From: MWDT01 sp035506315 | GTDB taxonomy: Bacteria > Verrucomicrobiota > Verrucomicrobiia > Opitutales > Opitutaceae | Direction: 5' to 3' | DNA length: 41,269 bases | Assembly: GCA_035506315.1 (NCBI GenBank) | Contig: DATJPQ010000300.1 | Location: 1-41,269 of the forward strand | Shown here: positions 16,742 to 25,427 of the stretch, in pieces | Position numbering within the stretch: the first letter of the stretch is position 1 | How the letters are laid out: each line of letters begins with the position of its first letter | Program-made: the position numbers and the translations under genes | The notes under the pieces: model-generated | Database searches by the model: none | What the model was told of the DNA's origin: nothing | What the model saw: the letters and a program-made list of their open reading frames with translations, nothing else

Positions 16742-16780
16742 TTCATCGCGATTTCACCGTTGCTTCATCCGCATTTCATC
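16742..16780 (+). promoter_or_regulatory. cre-tag-like array 2: four TTCAYC half-sites at 11-bp pitch
   Basis: TTCATC at 16742, TTCACC at 16753, TTCATC at 16764 and TTCATC at 16775 are spaced exactly 11 bp apart, as in the CreB box TTCAC-N6-TTCAC. The last half-site ends 21 bp before the creD ATG. A weak -10-like GAGAAT at 16790-16795 would place transcription start close to the ATG at 16802, so creD might be made from a very short or absent leader. Confidence 0.78.
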
Positions 16781-16801
16781 CAGGACGGCGAGAATCATCG
16801 C

Positions 16802-18226
16802 ATGGACTCTACCTCTCTGCTCGACGCCGTCCGCGCGTGGTTTCACCGCCGGGCGCTGCTTTTCAAAATCGCCGGCGTAAGCCTGCTCGGTCTGTTTTTG
16901 CTGATTCCGTTGGCGATGGTGCAATCGACGTTGACCGAGCGACATGCGCGCTACCGGGAGGCGATCGCTTCGGTGGCTCAGACGTGGGGTGGATCGCAGC
17001 GTCTGCTCGGTCCGGTGCTGGTCGTACCCTACGTCTGGCGCGTCGAGTATGAGGAAGCGGTGACGATTGACGGCCGGCGGGTGCTCGAAAAGAAGACCAG
17101 GGAGATGAAGGCCGAGGCATTTTTCCTGCCGGAGCGTTTGGAAATCGAGGGAGCGATCGATCCGTCGGCGCGGCAGCGCGGCATCTACACGGCGCACGTT
17201 TATGTGGCCAAGGCAACGATCCGGGGGCATTTTGCGCGGCCGGATTTTTCGTTTGTGGGTCTGCGAGGCGTGGAGCCGCAGTGGGAACGGGCGCGCGTCG
17301 AACTGGGAGTGAGCGATCTGCGCGGGGCGCGGGAAGCGTTGCTGCTGCAATGGGGCGGGGTGCGGGTGCCGCTCCAGCCAGGCGTCTCGCTCGACAAGGT
17401 GAAAACAGGGGTGCACGCGCCTGTGTCGCTCAATGCCGGAGAGACAGGCATGGACTTTGCCCTCGATCTCCAGGTCAACGGCAGCGGCGGGCTGAGCATC
17501 GTGCCGATGGGACGGGAGACGCGCCTGCGGCTTGTCTCATCGTGGTCGGATCCGAGTTTCAGCGGCGCGTACCTGCCGACACAGCGCAGCGTGACGGCCC
17601 AGGGATTCGAGGCGACCTGGCAGGTGTCGTTTTACGGGCGCAATTTCCCCCAACAATGGAGCAGCGTCCACACCGAGGTCCGCCCGGGCGAAGGCGATTT
17701 CGCGGCCGCGGCCTTTGGGGTGGAGTTGATCGAGGGCGTGAATGCCTACCGGGTCATCGAGCGCGCGATCAAGTACGGCGTGCTCTTCCTGGCGCTCGTG
17801 TTCACGACGTTTTTTCTGTTCGAGGCCGCGAGCGGGCTGCGGCTCAACGCGCTCAACTACCTGCTCGTCGGCGCCGCGCTCTGCTTGTTCTACCTCGGCT
17901 TGCTGGCGCTCTCGGAATTTTGGCCGTTCGGCGCGGCCTATGGCACGGCGGCGGGTGCGTCGCTCGGGCTGGTCGGCGGGTATAGTGCGGCCATTCTGCA
18001 CAGCAGCCGGCGGGCGCTGGGCGTGAGCGGACTGCTCGGGCTGGTTTACGGCTACCTGTATTTCGTGCTGCAGATGGAAGATTACGCGTTGCTCGCCGGG
18101 ACGGCGGCGTTGTTCGTGGCGCTCGCAGCTGTGATGTGGGTGACGCGCTGGCTGGACTGGCAGGGGCGCGATAACGTGTCGGGTGGAACGGGAAGCCGTC
18201 CCGCTACACCGGAGGCGGTGTCGTGA
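16802..18226 (+). CDS. creD: Inner membrane protein CreD
   Basis: A 474-aa CreD. Membrane segment 1 is at about 19-41 (FKIAGVSLLGLFLLIPLAMV). A large extracytoplasmic domain of about 270 residues follows, with the family-typical SVTAQGFEATWQVSFYGRNFPQQW. A block of closely spaced helices runs from about residue 318 to 460 (YGVLFLALVFTTFFLFEA, LNYLLVGAALCLFYLGLLAL and onward). CreD is the best-known CreBC target and is linked to envelope integrity and beta-lactam tolerance in other bacteria. The start is ATG 16802; an in-frame TTG at 16760 lies inside the cre-tag array and is rejected. Likely CreB-activated. Confidence 0.92.
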   Translation: MDSTSLLDAVRAWFHRRALLFKIAGVSLLGLFLLIPLAMVQSTLTERHARYREAIASVAQTWGGSQRLLGPVLVVPYVWRVEYEEAVTIDGRRVLEKKTREMKAEAFFLPERLEIEGAIDPSARQRGIYTAHVYVAKATIRGHFARPDFSFVGLRGVEPQWERARVELGVSDLRGAREALLLQWGGVRVPLQPGVSLDKVKTGVHAPVSLNAGETGMDFALDLQVNGSGGLSIVPMGRETRLRLVSSWSDPSFSGAYLPTQRSVTAQGFEATWQVSFYGRNFPQQWSSVHTEVRPGEGDFAAAAFGVELIEGVNAYRVIERAIKYGVLFLALVFTTFFLFEAASGLRLNALNYLLVGAALCLFYLGLLALSEFWPFGAAYGTAAGASLGLVGGYSAAILHSSRRALGVSGLLGLVYGYLYFVLQMEDYALLAGTAALFVALAAVMWVTRWLDWQGRDNVSGGTGSRPATPEAVS

Positions 18227-18337
18227 ACACGCACATCTGGCATCTCCCGCGCCTCGGCTGCGCCTTGCAAGGATTACTGCCGCTCCTGCCGCGGATACCG
18301 GAAAACCCGGCGAGCGTCGCCATTCGTCATACTGAAC

Positions 18338-18384
18338 AAAATCATCTTAGAAATGTTTGTCATCTATTGGATGACAATGATTTT
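18338..18384. terminator. AT-rich hairpin between convergent creD and rhaA
   Basis: TGTCATC (18358-18364) pairs with GATGACA (18370-18376) around a 5-nt loop. The flanking AAAATCAT (18338-18345) pairs with ATGATTTT (18377-18384), with 12 unpaired bases on one side. Each reading direction ends in a T run, so it could terminate both convergent genes. It is much lower in GC than its surroundings. Confidence 0.55.
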
Positions 18385-18417
18385 GGGCAGTACAGTGCGC
18401 AAATGGGGCAAAAAGAA

Positions 18418-18470
18418 GCCGCGAGCGAAGGCGGGGGATCAAGCAATCCACCCGCTGGCGCTCGCGGCCA
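18418..18470. repeat. REP-like palindrome, copy B
   Basis: Left arm GCCGCGAGCGAAGGCGGGGG (18418-18437) pairs imperfectly with the right arm (18446-18470), which ends GCTCGCGGCCA. The outer sequence GGCCGCGAGCG is shared with copies A and C, while the inner part has diverged (GAAGGCGGG instead of GTGAGCGAG). Located 19 bp from the rhaA stop. Confidence 0.7.
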
Positions 18471-18488
18471 CGGAAAGGCAGTGCCCGG

Positions 18489-19760
18489 TTATTTCCGCTT
18501 GGACAGGACGGCGCGTTCGTAGCGTTTGACGTCGGCCATCCAGGCGTGGCCGATGGGCACGCCCTGGCGCAGGCAGTAGTAATCCCAGACGGCGCCGGCG
18601 GGGAGCAGCTTCGCGTCTTCCATGAGCGCGAGGCGCGACGTGTAGTCGCCGGCGGCCTCGGCGGCGCGGAGCTGGCCGATGGGCGCGACGAGCGCGAGCA
18701 GCAGAGCCTTCTCCATGTTGCGCGCACCGACGACCCAGGCGGCGATGCGGTTGATGCTGGCATCGAAATAGTCGAGGCCGATGCGCACACGACCGGTGTT
18801 CCCGCCCCAGACGATCTCCTGCGCGATGGCCTGCAATTCGTCGGTGAGCGTGACGACGTGGTCGCTGTCCCAACGCACACCACGGCTGACATGCAGCGCG
18901 ATCTCCGGCAGGTAGAGGAGCACGGAGGAAATCTTGTCGGAGATGCCCTCGGTCGGGTGGTAATGACCGGCGTCGAGCGTGATGAGGATCTGGCGGCTGA
19001 CGGCATAGCCGAGGTAGAACTCGTGCGAGCCCGCGACGTAGCTTTCGGAGCCGATGCCAAAGAGTTTCCCTTCGACGGAGTCGACGTTGTATTTGCGATC
19101 GATCTTTTTCCTAAAAACGGCGTCGAGCGAATTGAGCAGGAGCTCGCGCGGGCCTTGGCGGTCGGCGGGCGTGTCCTTCATGCCGTCGGGTATCCAGAGA
19201 TTGGTGAGGGTCGTCTGACCGAGGGCCCGGCCCATGGCGGCGCTGATCTCGCGGCAACGGATGCCGTGCTCGATCCAGAACTGGCGGATCGCCTTGTCGG
19301 GGTGGGTGAGCGTCCGGCCGTCGGCGGCCAAAGGATGGGCGAAGTACGTCTGATTGAAATCGAGGCCGATGCGACGTTTCTTGGCCCAGGCGATCCAGTT
19401 GGCGAACTGGTCGACGCTCAGCTCGTCGCGATCGACCTTCTTGCCGCCCATCTCGGCGTAGCAGGCGTGGACGTTGAAGCGCTGCTTGCCGGGGACGAGC
19501 GCGAGGACCTGCTCGAAATCGCCGCGCAGCTCCTGCGGCGTGCGGGCCTTGCCCGGGTAGTTGCCAGTGACGGCGAGGCCGCCGCCCAGTTCCTGGCCGG
19601 CGTGCTCGAAACCGCCGACATCGTCGCCCTGCCAGCAGTGGATGGAGATGGGGATCCGGGCCAGCGCGGCGAGCGCCTTGTCGGTATCGACGCCGAGAGC
19701 GGCGTAACGCTCTTGCGCGAGCTTGTAGGCTTGTTCGATTTTCCGGGTTTTCGTTTGCAT
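18489..19760 (-). CDS. rhaA: L-rhamnose isomerase
   Basis: A 423-aa RhaA, which converts L-rhamnose to L-rhamnulose (Mn/Zn-dependent TIM barrel, cytoplasmic). Visible family segments are PISIHCWQGDDV near residue 40, GGLAVTGNYPGKA, FNVHACYAEMGG, DFNQTYFAHP, LTLDAGHYHPTE and GLDYFDASINRIAAWVVG, which carry the conserved Asp/His metal ligands. Length matches the E. coli-type enzyme (419 aa). The start is ATG 19760; the frame is open for 27 codons upstream, but those do not look like protein. No other rhamnose genes lie beside it, so it is either a lone gene or part of a scattered pathway. Confidence 0.94.
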   Translation of the reverse strand: MQTKTRKIEQAYKLAQERYAALGVDTDKALAALARIPISIHCWQGDDVGGFEHAGQELGGGLAVTGNYPGKARTPQELRGDFEQVLALVPGKQRFNVHACYAEMGGKKVDRDELSVDQFANWIAWAKKRRIGLDFNQTYFAHPLAADGRTLTHPDKAIRQFWIEHGIRCREISAAMGRALGQTTLTNLWIPDGMKDTPADRQGPRELLLNSLDAVFRKKIDRKYNVDSVEGKLFGIGSESYVAGSHEFYLGYAVSRQILITLDAGHYHPTEGISDKISSVLLYLPEIALHVSRGVRWDSDHVVTLTDELQAIAQEIVWGGNTGRVRIGLDYFDASINRIAAWVVGARNMEKALLLALVAPIGQLRAAEAAGDYTSRLALMEDAKLLPAGAVWDYYCLRQGVPIGHAWMADVKRYERAVLSKRK

Positions 19761-19980
19761 TGGGTAAAGGGTCGGAGGGTTGGGCCAAGGGAACGGCGAG
19801 AAGTTTCTCATAGGGGACAACCTTGTCGGGCGGAAGAGCAATCCGGGTCTGACAGTAAGGGTGCGGGACGGCGGTCGGGGACCTTGTCGAACCGGTTGAC
19901 CTATGGGGTGGCTTCGCCGTTAATCAATCCCACCCGGTGGTCCGGTCGCGAAGCCCGGTCCGCACTGCCGGGCCTTCCTC

Positions 19981-22827
19981 ATGTCGAACGACTGCCCTGC
20001 ACCCGGCGCCCAGGAATTGCGCGACGAACTGCTTGCCGCGGAGGGCGCGGCGAAGCTGGCGGATTTGCCGGCGGTTGTCTGGGACCGGCTCGCCCGTCTG
20101 ACCGCGGCGAGCCCGCTCTATGCGCAAGTGTTGCGGCGCCATCCGGCCTATGCGGCCTGGGTGACGGAACCCGGCAACGAGGCGACGGAATTCCGCTTCC
20201 GGGCCCTGCGCGACGAGTGGCAGCAGATGACGGCCGACCGTGCGCTCGACGCCGGCACTGCACCGCTGCCGGACCGGCTCGAAGCCCTGCGCGCCTACCG
20301 GCGGAAGATTTCGCTGCGCATCGCCTATCGCGAAGTCAACGCGCTCGCCTCCGCCGAAACCACGGTGGGCGAGCTCAGCCGGCTGGCCGAGTTTTGCCTG
20401 CAAAAATGCCTCGAATGGGCCACGGCGCCGTGGGTTGCCCGGCTCGGGATGCCGTGGGACGAAGTCCTCGACCGGCCGGCCCGATTGAGCGTGCTCGCGC
20501 TGGGCAAACTCGGCGGAGGCGAACTGAATTTCTCCTCCGACATCGACCTGCTTTTCTTCTACGAGGGCGAAGGATGCACGCGGCGCGATGGCGGGCCGAC
20601 CAACCATGCCAACGTGGAGGTATTCACCAAGATCGCCGAGGACACGGCGACGTTTCTCCAGCAGCAGACCGGCGAAGGGTTTCTCTTCCGCGTCGATCTG
20701 CGGCTGCGGCCGGAGGGCGAGACCGGCCCGCTCGTGCGCTCGTTCGAGGGGCTGGAACACTACTATGCCGCCGCGGGGCAGACGTGGGAGCGGCTGGCGT
20801 TGATCAAGGCCCGCCCGGTCGCCGGCGACCGGGCCCTTGGTGCCGAGCTGCTCGAAAGCCTGCACGCCTTCCGCTACCCGCGGCATCCGCCGCCGTCGAT
20901 GCTCATGGAAGTGGCGGCGATGAAGGCCCGCACGGAACGCGAGGTCGTCGGAGCGGACGCACTGCACCTCGACATCAAGTCGGGCCACGGCGGCATCCGC
21001 GAAATCGAGTTCATGGTGCAATGCCTCCAGCTCATGCACGCGGGACGGTTTCCGTTTCTGCAAACGACCGCCACCGTCGCGGCGCTCCAGCAACTCGCCC
21101 GCTACGACCTGTTGCCGCGCACCGACGCGGTGTTTTACCGCGAAGCCTACTGGTTTCTGCGGGCAGTCGAGCATCGCCTCCAGATGCGCGAGGAACGGCG
21201 GACGCACCAGTTGCCGCGCGAGCCGGCGGAGCTGGCGGCGATCGCCACGACGCTCGGCCTGGATTCGACGGCGGCGCTGCAGGCGCGACTGTCCGGTATC
21301 CGCGACCGCGTGCATGCCCGGTTTGCGGAGTGGTTCGCGGGGAGCGACGACGCGGGCGAGTTCAACGACTGGTGGGCGTTGCTGACGCGTGGCGAACGTC
21401 CGGCCGCGATCGCGGCCCGGCTGGCGGCCTGGTTTCGCGACGATCCAGCCGCGGTGGAGCAGCTCGGACTGTTCGTCCGCGGCGACCACACCCACGCGGT
21501 GACACGCGAACTGGTTGTGCGATTCGCCGAGCTGGCGCGCAATTTCGACGCGTTGTTGCCAACGCTGGCCCAGCCGCTTGAAACGCTGCGGCGGCTCGCG
21601 CAGTTCGCCGAAACGTACGGCTCGCGCCAGCAATTTTTCAACGCCTGCGCGGTCAACCCGCCGCTGCTGGGCGTGCTGGCCCGGTTGTTCGACCGCAGCC
21701 AGTTCATCTTCGAGGTCCTGCGGCAGAATCCGGGCATTTTTGAGGAGGTGCTGCGCCCGGAAATCCTGCGCAAAGTGAAGGACGCCGACGCGCTGTGCGC
21801 CGAACTGGCGGCGGGCGAGGCGGCGGAAGACTTTGCCGACTGGCTCTGGCATTACGTGAAGGCCGAACAGATCCGGCTGGCGATCGGCGAGCTGCTGGAG
21901 TTTGTGGCGCCGGTGGAGCTGGAGGCGCGGCTCTCCCAGCTGGCGGATGCGGTGCTCACCCACGTGCTGCGTCGGGTCGATCCCGAGGGGCGGCTGCTGT
22001 TGATTGCATTGGGCAAGTACGGCGGGCGGGAGCTCACGTTCGGTTCGGACCTGGATCTTTTGCTGGTGGGCGCGGGCGACGACACCTCGGTCGATGAGCC
22101 GCGCTGGCGGGAGTTGGAGCGGCTGGTCGGGCAGCACGGGCCGCTGGGCGGCGCATTTGCCCTCGACTGGCGGCTGCGACCGCATGGCGACGCGGGTCCG
22201 CGCATCACGACCCTGCCGGCGTTGCGCGCCTACCAGGCCGGCGGTGGCGCGCAGGTTTGGGAGAAACAACTGCTGACTCGCGCCCGGGTCGTGGCCGGCG
22301 CGCCGGCATTGGCGCAAGAATGGACGGCGTGGCATGCCGGGCTGCTATATGGCGCGCCGGCCACCGCAGAGGAGGAACAGGCGATGTGGGCGATGCGCCT
22401 CCGCATCGAGCGCGAACGCGACCGGGTCGATCCACCGGAGCGCGCGCTCAAGACGGGCGCCGGGGGCCTGATCGACATCGAGTTTGCCGTGCAACTGCTC
22501 CAGCTGCGGCAGGGTGCAGTGCAGCCGGCACTACGTTCCCCGGAGACCCGGCGTGTGCTGGCCGCGCTGGGCGGGCTCGGCCTCCTGCCGGCGGATACGG
22601 TGGCGCGCTTGCGGGAGAATTTCGACTTTCTAAAGCGGATCGAGCTCAGCCTGCGGCGCGACACGGCGCAACCGGTGAGCGTGCTCGGCGAAGCAGACGC
22701 GCAGGAGCGGCTGGCGCGCTGGCTCGGTTATGCCAGCCGGGAAACATTCTGGGCCGATTACACGCGGCACCTGGCTGACACGCGGGCGCTGGTGCTGACC
22801 GCGCTTGGGCCGCGCATCACCGGCTAA
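19981..22827 (+). CDS. glnE: Bifunctional glutamine synthetase adenylyltransferase/adenylyl-removing enzyme
   Basis: A 948-aa GlnE, nearly identical in length to the E. coli protein (946). It contains two nucleotidyltransferase domains: GKLGGGELNFSSDIDLLFFY near residue 170-190 (deadenylylation half) and GKYGGRELTFGSDLDLLLVG near 676-695 (adenylylation half). Each is followed by an RLRP segment (VDLRLRPEGETGPL and DWRLRPHGDAGP) and a helical GlnE domain with IREIEFMVQ or IDIEFAVQLLQL. It tunes glutamine synthetase in response to PII. No gln genes are adjacent. The upstream 140 bp show no clear promoter. Confidence 0.96.
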   Translation: MSNDCPAPGAQELRDELLAAEGAAKLADLPAVVWDRLARLTAASPLYAQVLRRHPAYAAWVTEPGNEATEFRFRALRDEWQQMTADRALDAGTAPLPDRLEALRAYRRKISLRIAYREVNALASAETTVGELSRLAEFCLQKCLEWATAPWVARLGMPWDEVLDRPARLSVLALGKLGGGELNFSSDIDLLFFYEGEGCTRRDGGPTNHANVEVFTKIAEDTATFLQQQTGEGFLFRVDLRLRPEGETGPLVRSFEGLEHYYAAAGQTWERLALIKARPVAGDRALGAELLESLHAFRYPRHPPPSMLMEVAAMKARTEREVVGADALHLDIKSGHGGIREIEFMVQCLQLMHAGRFPFLQTTATVAALQQLARYDLLPRTDAVFYREAYWFLRAVEHRLQMREERRTHQLPREPAELAAIATTLGLDSTAALQARLSGIRDRVHARFAEWFAGSDDAGEFNDWWALLTRGERPAAIAARLAAWFRDDPAAVEQLGLFVRGDHTHAVTRELVVRFAELARNFDALLPTLAQPLETLRRLAQFAETYGSRQQFFNACAVNPPLLGVLARLFDRSQFIFEVLRQNPGIFEEVLRPEILRKVKDADALCAELAAGEAAEDFADWLWHYVKAEQIRLAIGELLEFVAPVELEARLSQLADAVLTHVLRRVDPEGRLLLIALGKYGGRELTFGSDLDLLLVGAGDDTSVDEPRWRELERLVGQHGPLGGAFALDWRLRPHGDAGPRITTLPALRAYQAGGGAQVWEKQLLTRARVVAGAPALAQEWTAWHAGLLYGAPATAEEEQAMWAMRLRIERERDRVDPPERALKTGAGGLIDIEFAVQLLQLRQGAVQPALRSPETRRVLAALGGLGLLPADTVARLRENFDFLKRIELSLRRDTAQPVSVLGEADAQERLARWLGYASRETFWADYTRHLADTRALVLTALGPRITG

Positions 22828-22862
22828 GCGCGTTCGGCCATACGCGACACCCCGACCGCTGG

Positions 22863-22894
22863 CCCCCTGTTTGGGACTGGTGGCCCCAAGGGGG
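22863..22894. terminator. Possible bidirectional hairpin after glnE
   Basis: CCCCCT (22863-22868) pairs with AGGGGG (22889-22894), and an inner TGGG/CCCA pairing is possible. It lies between the glnE stop and the convergent DUF190 stop. Only a weak T-rich stretch (TTCTTA) follows, so termination is tentative. Confidence 0.4.
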
Positions 22895-22897
22895 TTC

Positions 22898-23248
22898 TTA
22901 AGATGGCTCGATATTTCTCGGGCCGCGGTAGTGCAGCACGCGAACTTTTTCCAGCGTCACCAGGCCGCCGCCCATCATGGCATCGAGCACGGGCAAAAAG
23001 GCCTGGATTTTCTCCTCGCAGTCGACGATCTCGATCACGAGGGGCAGGTCGGCGGAGAGCCGCAGGATCTTGCTGGTGTGCAGCCGGCTGCTCTTGCCGA
23101 AACCGATGGCGCCGCGCAGCACGGTGGCGCCGGCGAGATGGAGTTCGCGGGCCTTGAGGACGATGGCTTCATGCAGTGGCAGGTGACCGTGGCGGTCGGA
23201 TTCGCCGATGAAAATGCGGAGGAGGACGGAGTCGGAGGGAATTTGCAT
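22898..23248 (-). CDS. DUF190 family protein
   Basis: A 116-aa DUF190 protein with a PII-like fold expected from the family. Segments LRIFIGESDRHGHLPLHEAIV, GATVLRGAIGFG and LPLVIEIVDCEEKIQAFLPVLD are typical. DUF190 genes are commonly found next to crcB and are thought to modulate fluoride export or sense a nucleotide, but no activity is established. The start is ATG 23248, 5 bp after the crcB stop, so the two are surely one operon under the fluoride riboswitch upstream of crcB. Confidence 0.88.
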   Translation of the reverse strand: MQIPSDSVLLRIFIGESDRHGHLPLHEAIVLKARELHLAGATVLRGAIGFGKSSRLHTSKILRLSADLPLVIEIVDCEEKIQAFLPVLDAMMGGGLVTLEKVRVLHYRGPRNIEPS

Positions 23249-23253
23249 GGCAG

Positions 23254-23649
23254 TCAGCGGAGCTGGTTGAGGGTGGCGGCGAGGACATGGCCGAGCCAGA
23301 CGGCGACGAGGCAGCATGCCACGCTGAGCAGGATGTTGGCGCCGGCCTGCAGCATCTCGCCGTCGCGCGCGAGGTTGAGCGTCTGGAGACTGAACGAGGA
23401 AAACGTCGTGTAGCCGCCGCAGAAGCCGACCATGAAAAACTGGCGGCTCTCGGCGCTCACGAACCAGCGGCCGTCCGGCCCGGTCAGCGTGTTGAAGAAA
23501 CCGATGACGAACGAGCCGGTGACGTTGATCAAAAACGTACCCCAGGGGAAGGTCGCCGCCGCGGGCGCGGCGGAAACGAGGCCGTTCAACCAGTAGCGCG
23601 CCACGCTGCCGAGAGCGCCGCCGAGGGCGATGAGAAGATAGAGCGTCAT
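23254..23649 (-). CDS. crcB: Fluoride exporter CrcB (Fluc)
   Basis: A 131-aa Fluc channel protein with four membrane helices. The N-terminal LIALGGALGSVARYWLNG, the central FPWGTFLINVTGSFVIGFF and GFCGGYTTFSSFSLQTL are hallmark segments; the latter has the conserved Phe and polar track residues. It forms dual-topology dimers that let fluoride leave the cytoplasm. A fluoride riboswitch lies 24 nt upstream (23674-23740), giving direct ligand control. DUF190 follows after 5 bp. Confidence 0.96.
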   Translation of the reverse strand: MTLYLLIALGGALGSVARYWLNGLVSAAPAAATFPWGTFLINVTGSFVIGFFNTLTGPDGRWFVSAESRQFFMVGFCGGYTTFSSFSLQTLNLARDGEMLQAGANILLSVACCLVAVWLGHVLAATLNQLR

Positions 23650-23673
23650 AAGGATGAGCCTGGCCGGGAAAGT

Positions 23674-23740
23674 GCAGGAATCATCAGCGCCGGCGCGAAG
23701 CCGGGCGGTTTACCCTTGCGGGCAGGCAGAATCCATTGCC
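23674..23740 (-). promoter_or_regulatory. Fluoride riboswitch (crcB motif)
   Basis: Read on the minus strand, the RNA has GGCAATGGATTCTGCC, then AAACCGCC, a GC hairpin with a TTCG-containing loop, and GCTGATGATTCCTGC. This is the order and sequence of the crcB-motif fluoride aptamer: the GG-ATGG-CC stem, the AACCGCC strand forming the pseudoknot, and the closing CTGATGATTCCTRC. It ends 24 nt before the crcB ATG, leaving room for translational control. The aptamer reaches within 20 bp of the divergent TIGR03790 start, so its promoter must overlap that gene. Confidence 0.92.
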
Positions 23741-23759
23741 TGAGTACAGGCAAGACAAC

Positions 23760-25412
23760 GTGCAAGCATTGGCAAGAGCGTTTCTCGTCCTGACGGTACT
23801 GGCCGTCGTCGGCCGCGGTCATGCCCGCGCCGCCGAGCCGGTCGCCGCGCGCGTCATCGTGCTGGCCAATAGCGACGCAGCCGATTCGCTCCGGCTCGCG
23901 CGGTATTACGCCGAAAAACGCGGAGTGCCGGCGGCCAACATTTACGCCTACAAGATGTCGACGGCCGAGACGATCGGCTGGCCGGAGTTCGTGGCGACGA
24001 TCTGGCAGCCGTTGCAGGACGACCTGGTGCGTGCCGGCTGGATCGACGCCATTCCGATGGACCTGGTCGATCCGGCGGGCCGGCGCAAATACGCGATCAA
24101 CGGCCACCGGATCGCCTACCTGGTCGTATGCCGCGGCGTGCCGTTGCGCATCGAAGCCAATCCCGCGTGGGCGATCGAGCCGGCGGTCGTGCCCCTCGCG
24201 AACCGGGCGATTTTTGCAACCAACCAGGCGGCGGTCGACAGCGAGCTGGTGCTGCTGGCCGAATCGGTGCATCCGACCGGGCGGTTCGTGCCCAATGTCC
24301 TGTTTCAAAACGAGGCGCCGACCGCCTTCGACACCGCCCGGGTGGTGAAGACCACGCGCCTCGACGGACCGACCGCGGAAGCGGCGCGCGCGCTCGTCGA
24401 CCATGCGCTGGCCGCGGAGCACACCGGCCTGCTGGGACGGGCCTATGTCGATATCGGCGGCATCCACGAAGACGGTGACCGCTGGCTCGAAGGAGTCGCC
24501 CAGCAGCTGACCGCGCTGGGTTTTGACACCGACGTGGACCGCGAGCCCACGACGATGCCGGGCACGGCGCGTTTCGATGCGCCGATATTATATTTCGGCT
24601 GGTATGCCGGCGATCTCAACGGACCATTCGCGCTGCCGGGTTTCCGCTTTCCGCCGGGGGCGATCGCGCAGCATATTCACAGCATGTCGGCGAGCACACT
24701 GCGCTCGACCCGGACCGGGTGGTGCGGCCCGCTGGTGGATCGCGGCGTCACCGCCACGGTGGGCAACGTGTACGAGCCGTATCTGCAAATTCTCCACCGT
24801 CCGACGCTCCTGTTGCGGGCTTTGGCGCGCGGCGCGACATTTGGCGATGCCGCATATTACGCGCTGCCGGTGCTGAGCTGGCAGGGTGTGGCGATCGGCG
24901 ATCCGTTGTACCGGCCTTTTGCCGTCTCCTTCGAGGAACAATGGGCGATACGCCGCGAACTGGCGCCGCGGATGTCGGCCTACGTGGTCTTGCGGAAGGT
25001 GCGGCTGCTCGAAGCCGACGGCCAGGATGGCGAGGCGCTGGCTCTCGCCCGGGCGGAACTCGCCGCGGCGCCAAGCCTGCCATTGGCACTGGCTGTGGCC
25101 GAGCGGCTGGTCCGGCGGAGCGATGCGGCCGGCGTGGTGCGCACGCTGGATTTCACGGCGCGCCTGGAATCGCCCGCAACCGAAGAGTGGGCGTTGATGC
25201 AGGAGGCAGCGCACCTGCTGGAAACGAACGGCGCGCCCGCGAAGGCGGTGGAGACCTACCGGCGGCTGTTCGCGGCGAGGGCGCTGCCGCGCGAATTACG
25301 GGTGGCGTGGTTGAGCGAGGCGATTCGAACGGCAGCCGAAGCGAACGCTCCTGCACGGAGCGAGGCGTGGAGTCAGGAGCTCGATGAACTGACGGCGGCC
25401 GGTAAGCCGTAA
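23760..25412 (+). CDS. TIGR03790 family secreted protein
   Basis: A 550-aa protein. Residues 1-25 form a signal peptide (ALARAFLVLTVLAVVGRGHARA). The body has the family landmarks: VLANSDAADSLRLARYYAEKRGVPAANI, YLVVCRGVPLRI, YFGWYAGDLNGPF, FRFPPGAIAQHIHSMSASTLR, and WCGPLVDRGVTATVGNVYEPYL. The C-terminal 130 residues are helical and TPR-like. TIGR03790 has no assigned biochemistry and is known mainly from Verrucomicrobia, Planctomycetes and Acidobacteria, so this gene supports the taxonomic inference. The start is GTG 23760, directly before the signal peptide; an in-frame TTG at 23736 would lie inside the riboswitch. Confidence 0.82.
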   Translation: MQALARAFLVLTVLAVVGRGHARAAEPVAARVIVLANSDAADSLRLARYYAEKRGVPAANIYAYKMSTAETIGWPEFVATIWQPLQDDLVRAGWIDAIPMDLVDPAGRRKYAINGHRIAYLVVCRGVPLRIEANPAWAIEPAVVPLANRAIFATNQAAVDSELVLLAESVHPTGRFVPNVLFQNEAPTAFDTARVVKTTRLDGPTAEAARALVDHALAAEHTGLLGRAYVDIGGIHEDGDRWLEGVAQQLTALGFDTDVDREPTTMPGTARFDAPILYFGWYAGDLNGPFALPGFRFPPGAIAQHIHSMSASTLRSTRTGWCGPLVDRGVTATVGNVYEPYLQILHRPTLLLRALARGATFGDAAYYALPVLSWQGVAIGDPLYRPFAVSFEEQWAIRRELAPRMSAYVVLRKVRLLEADGQDGEALALARAELAAAPSLPLALAVAERLVRRSDAAGVVRTLDFTARLESPATEEWALMQEAAHLLETNGAPAKAVETYRRLFAARALPRELRVAWLSEAIRTAAEANAPARSEAWSQELDELTAAGKP

Positions 25413-25427
25413 CTGGACGCGTCGCTC

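Noticed and set aside
18546..21581. A 1,011-codon plus frame across rhaA and glnE
   Set aside because: It is antisense to rhaA and out of frame with glnE, both of which have clear motifs. Shadow of GC bias.
19924..22335. An 803-codon minus frame opposite glnE
   Set aside because: No recognisable domain; glnE carries two intact nucleotidyltransferase motifs.
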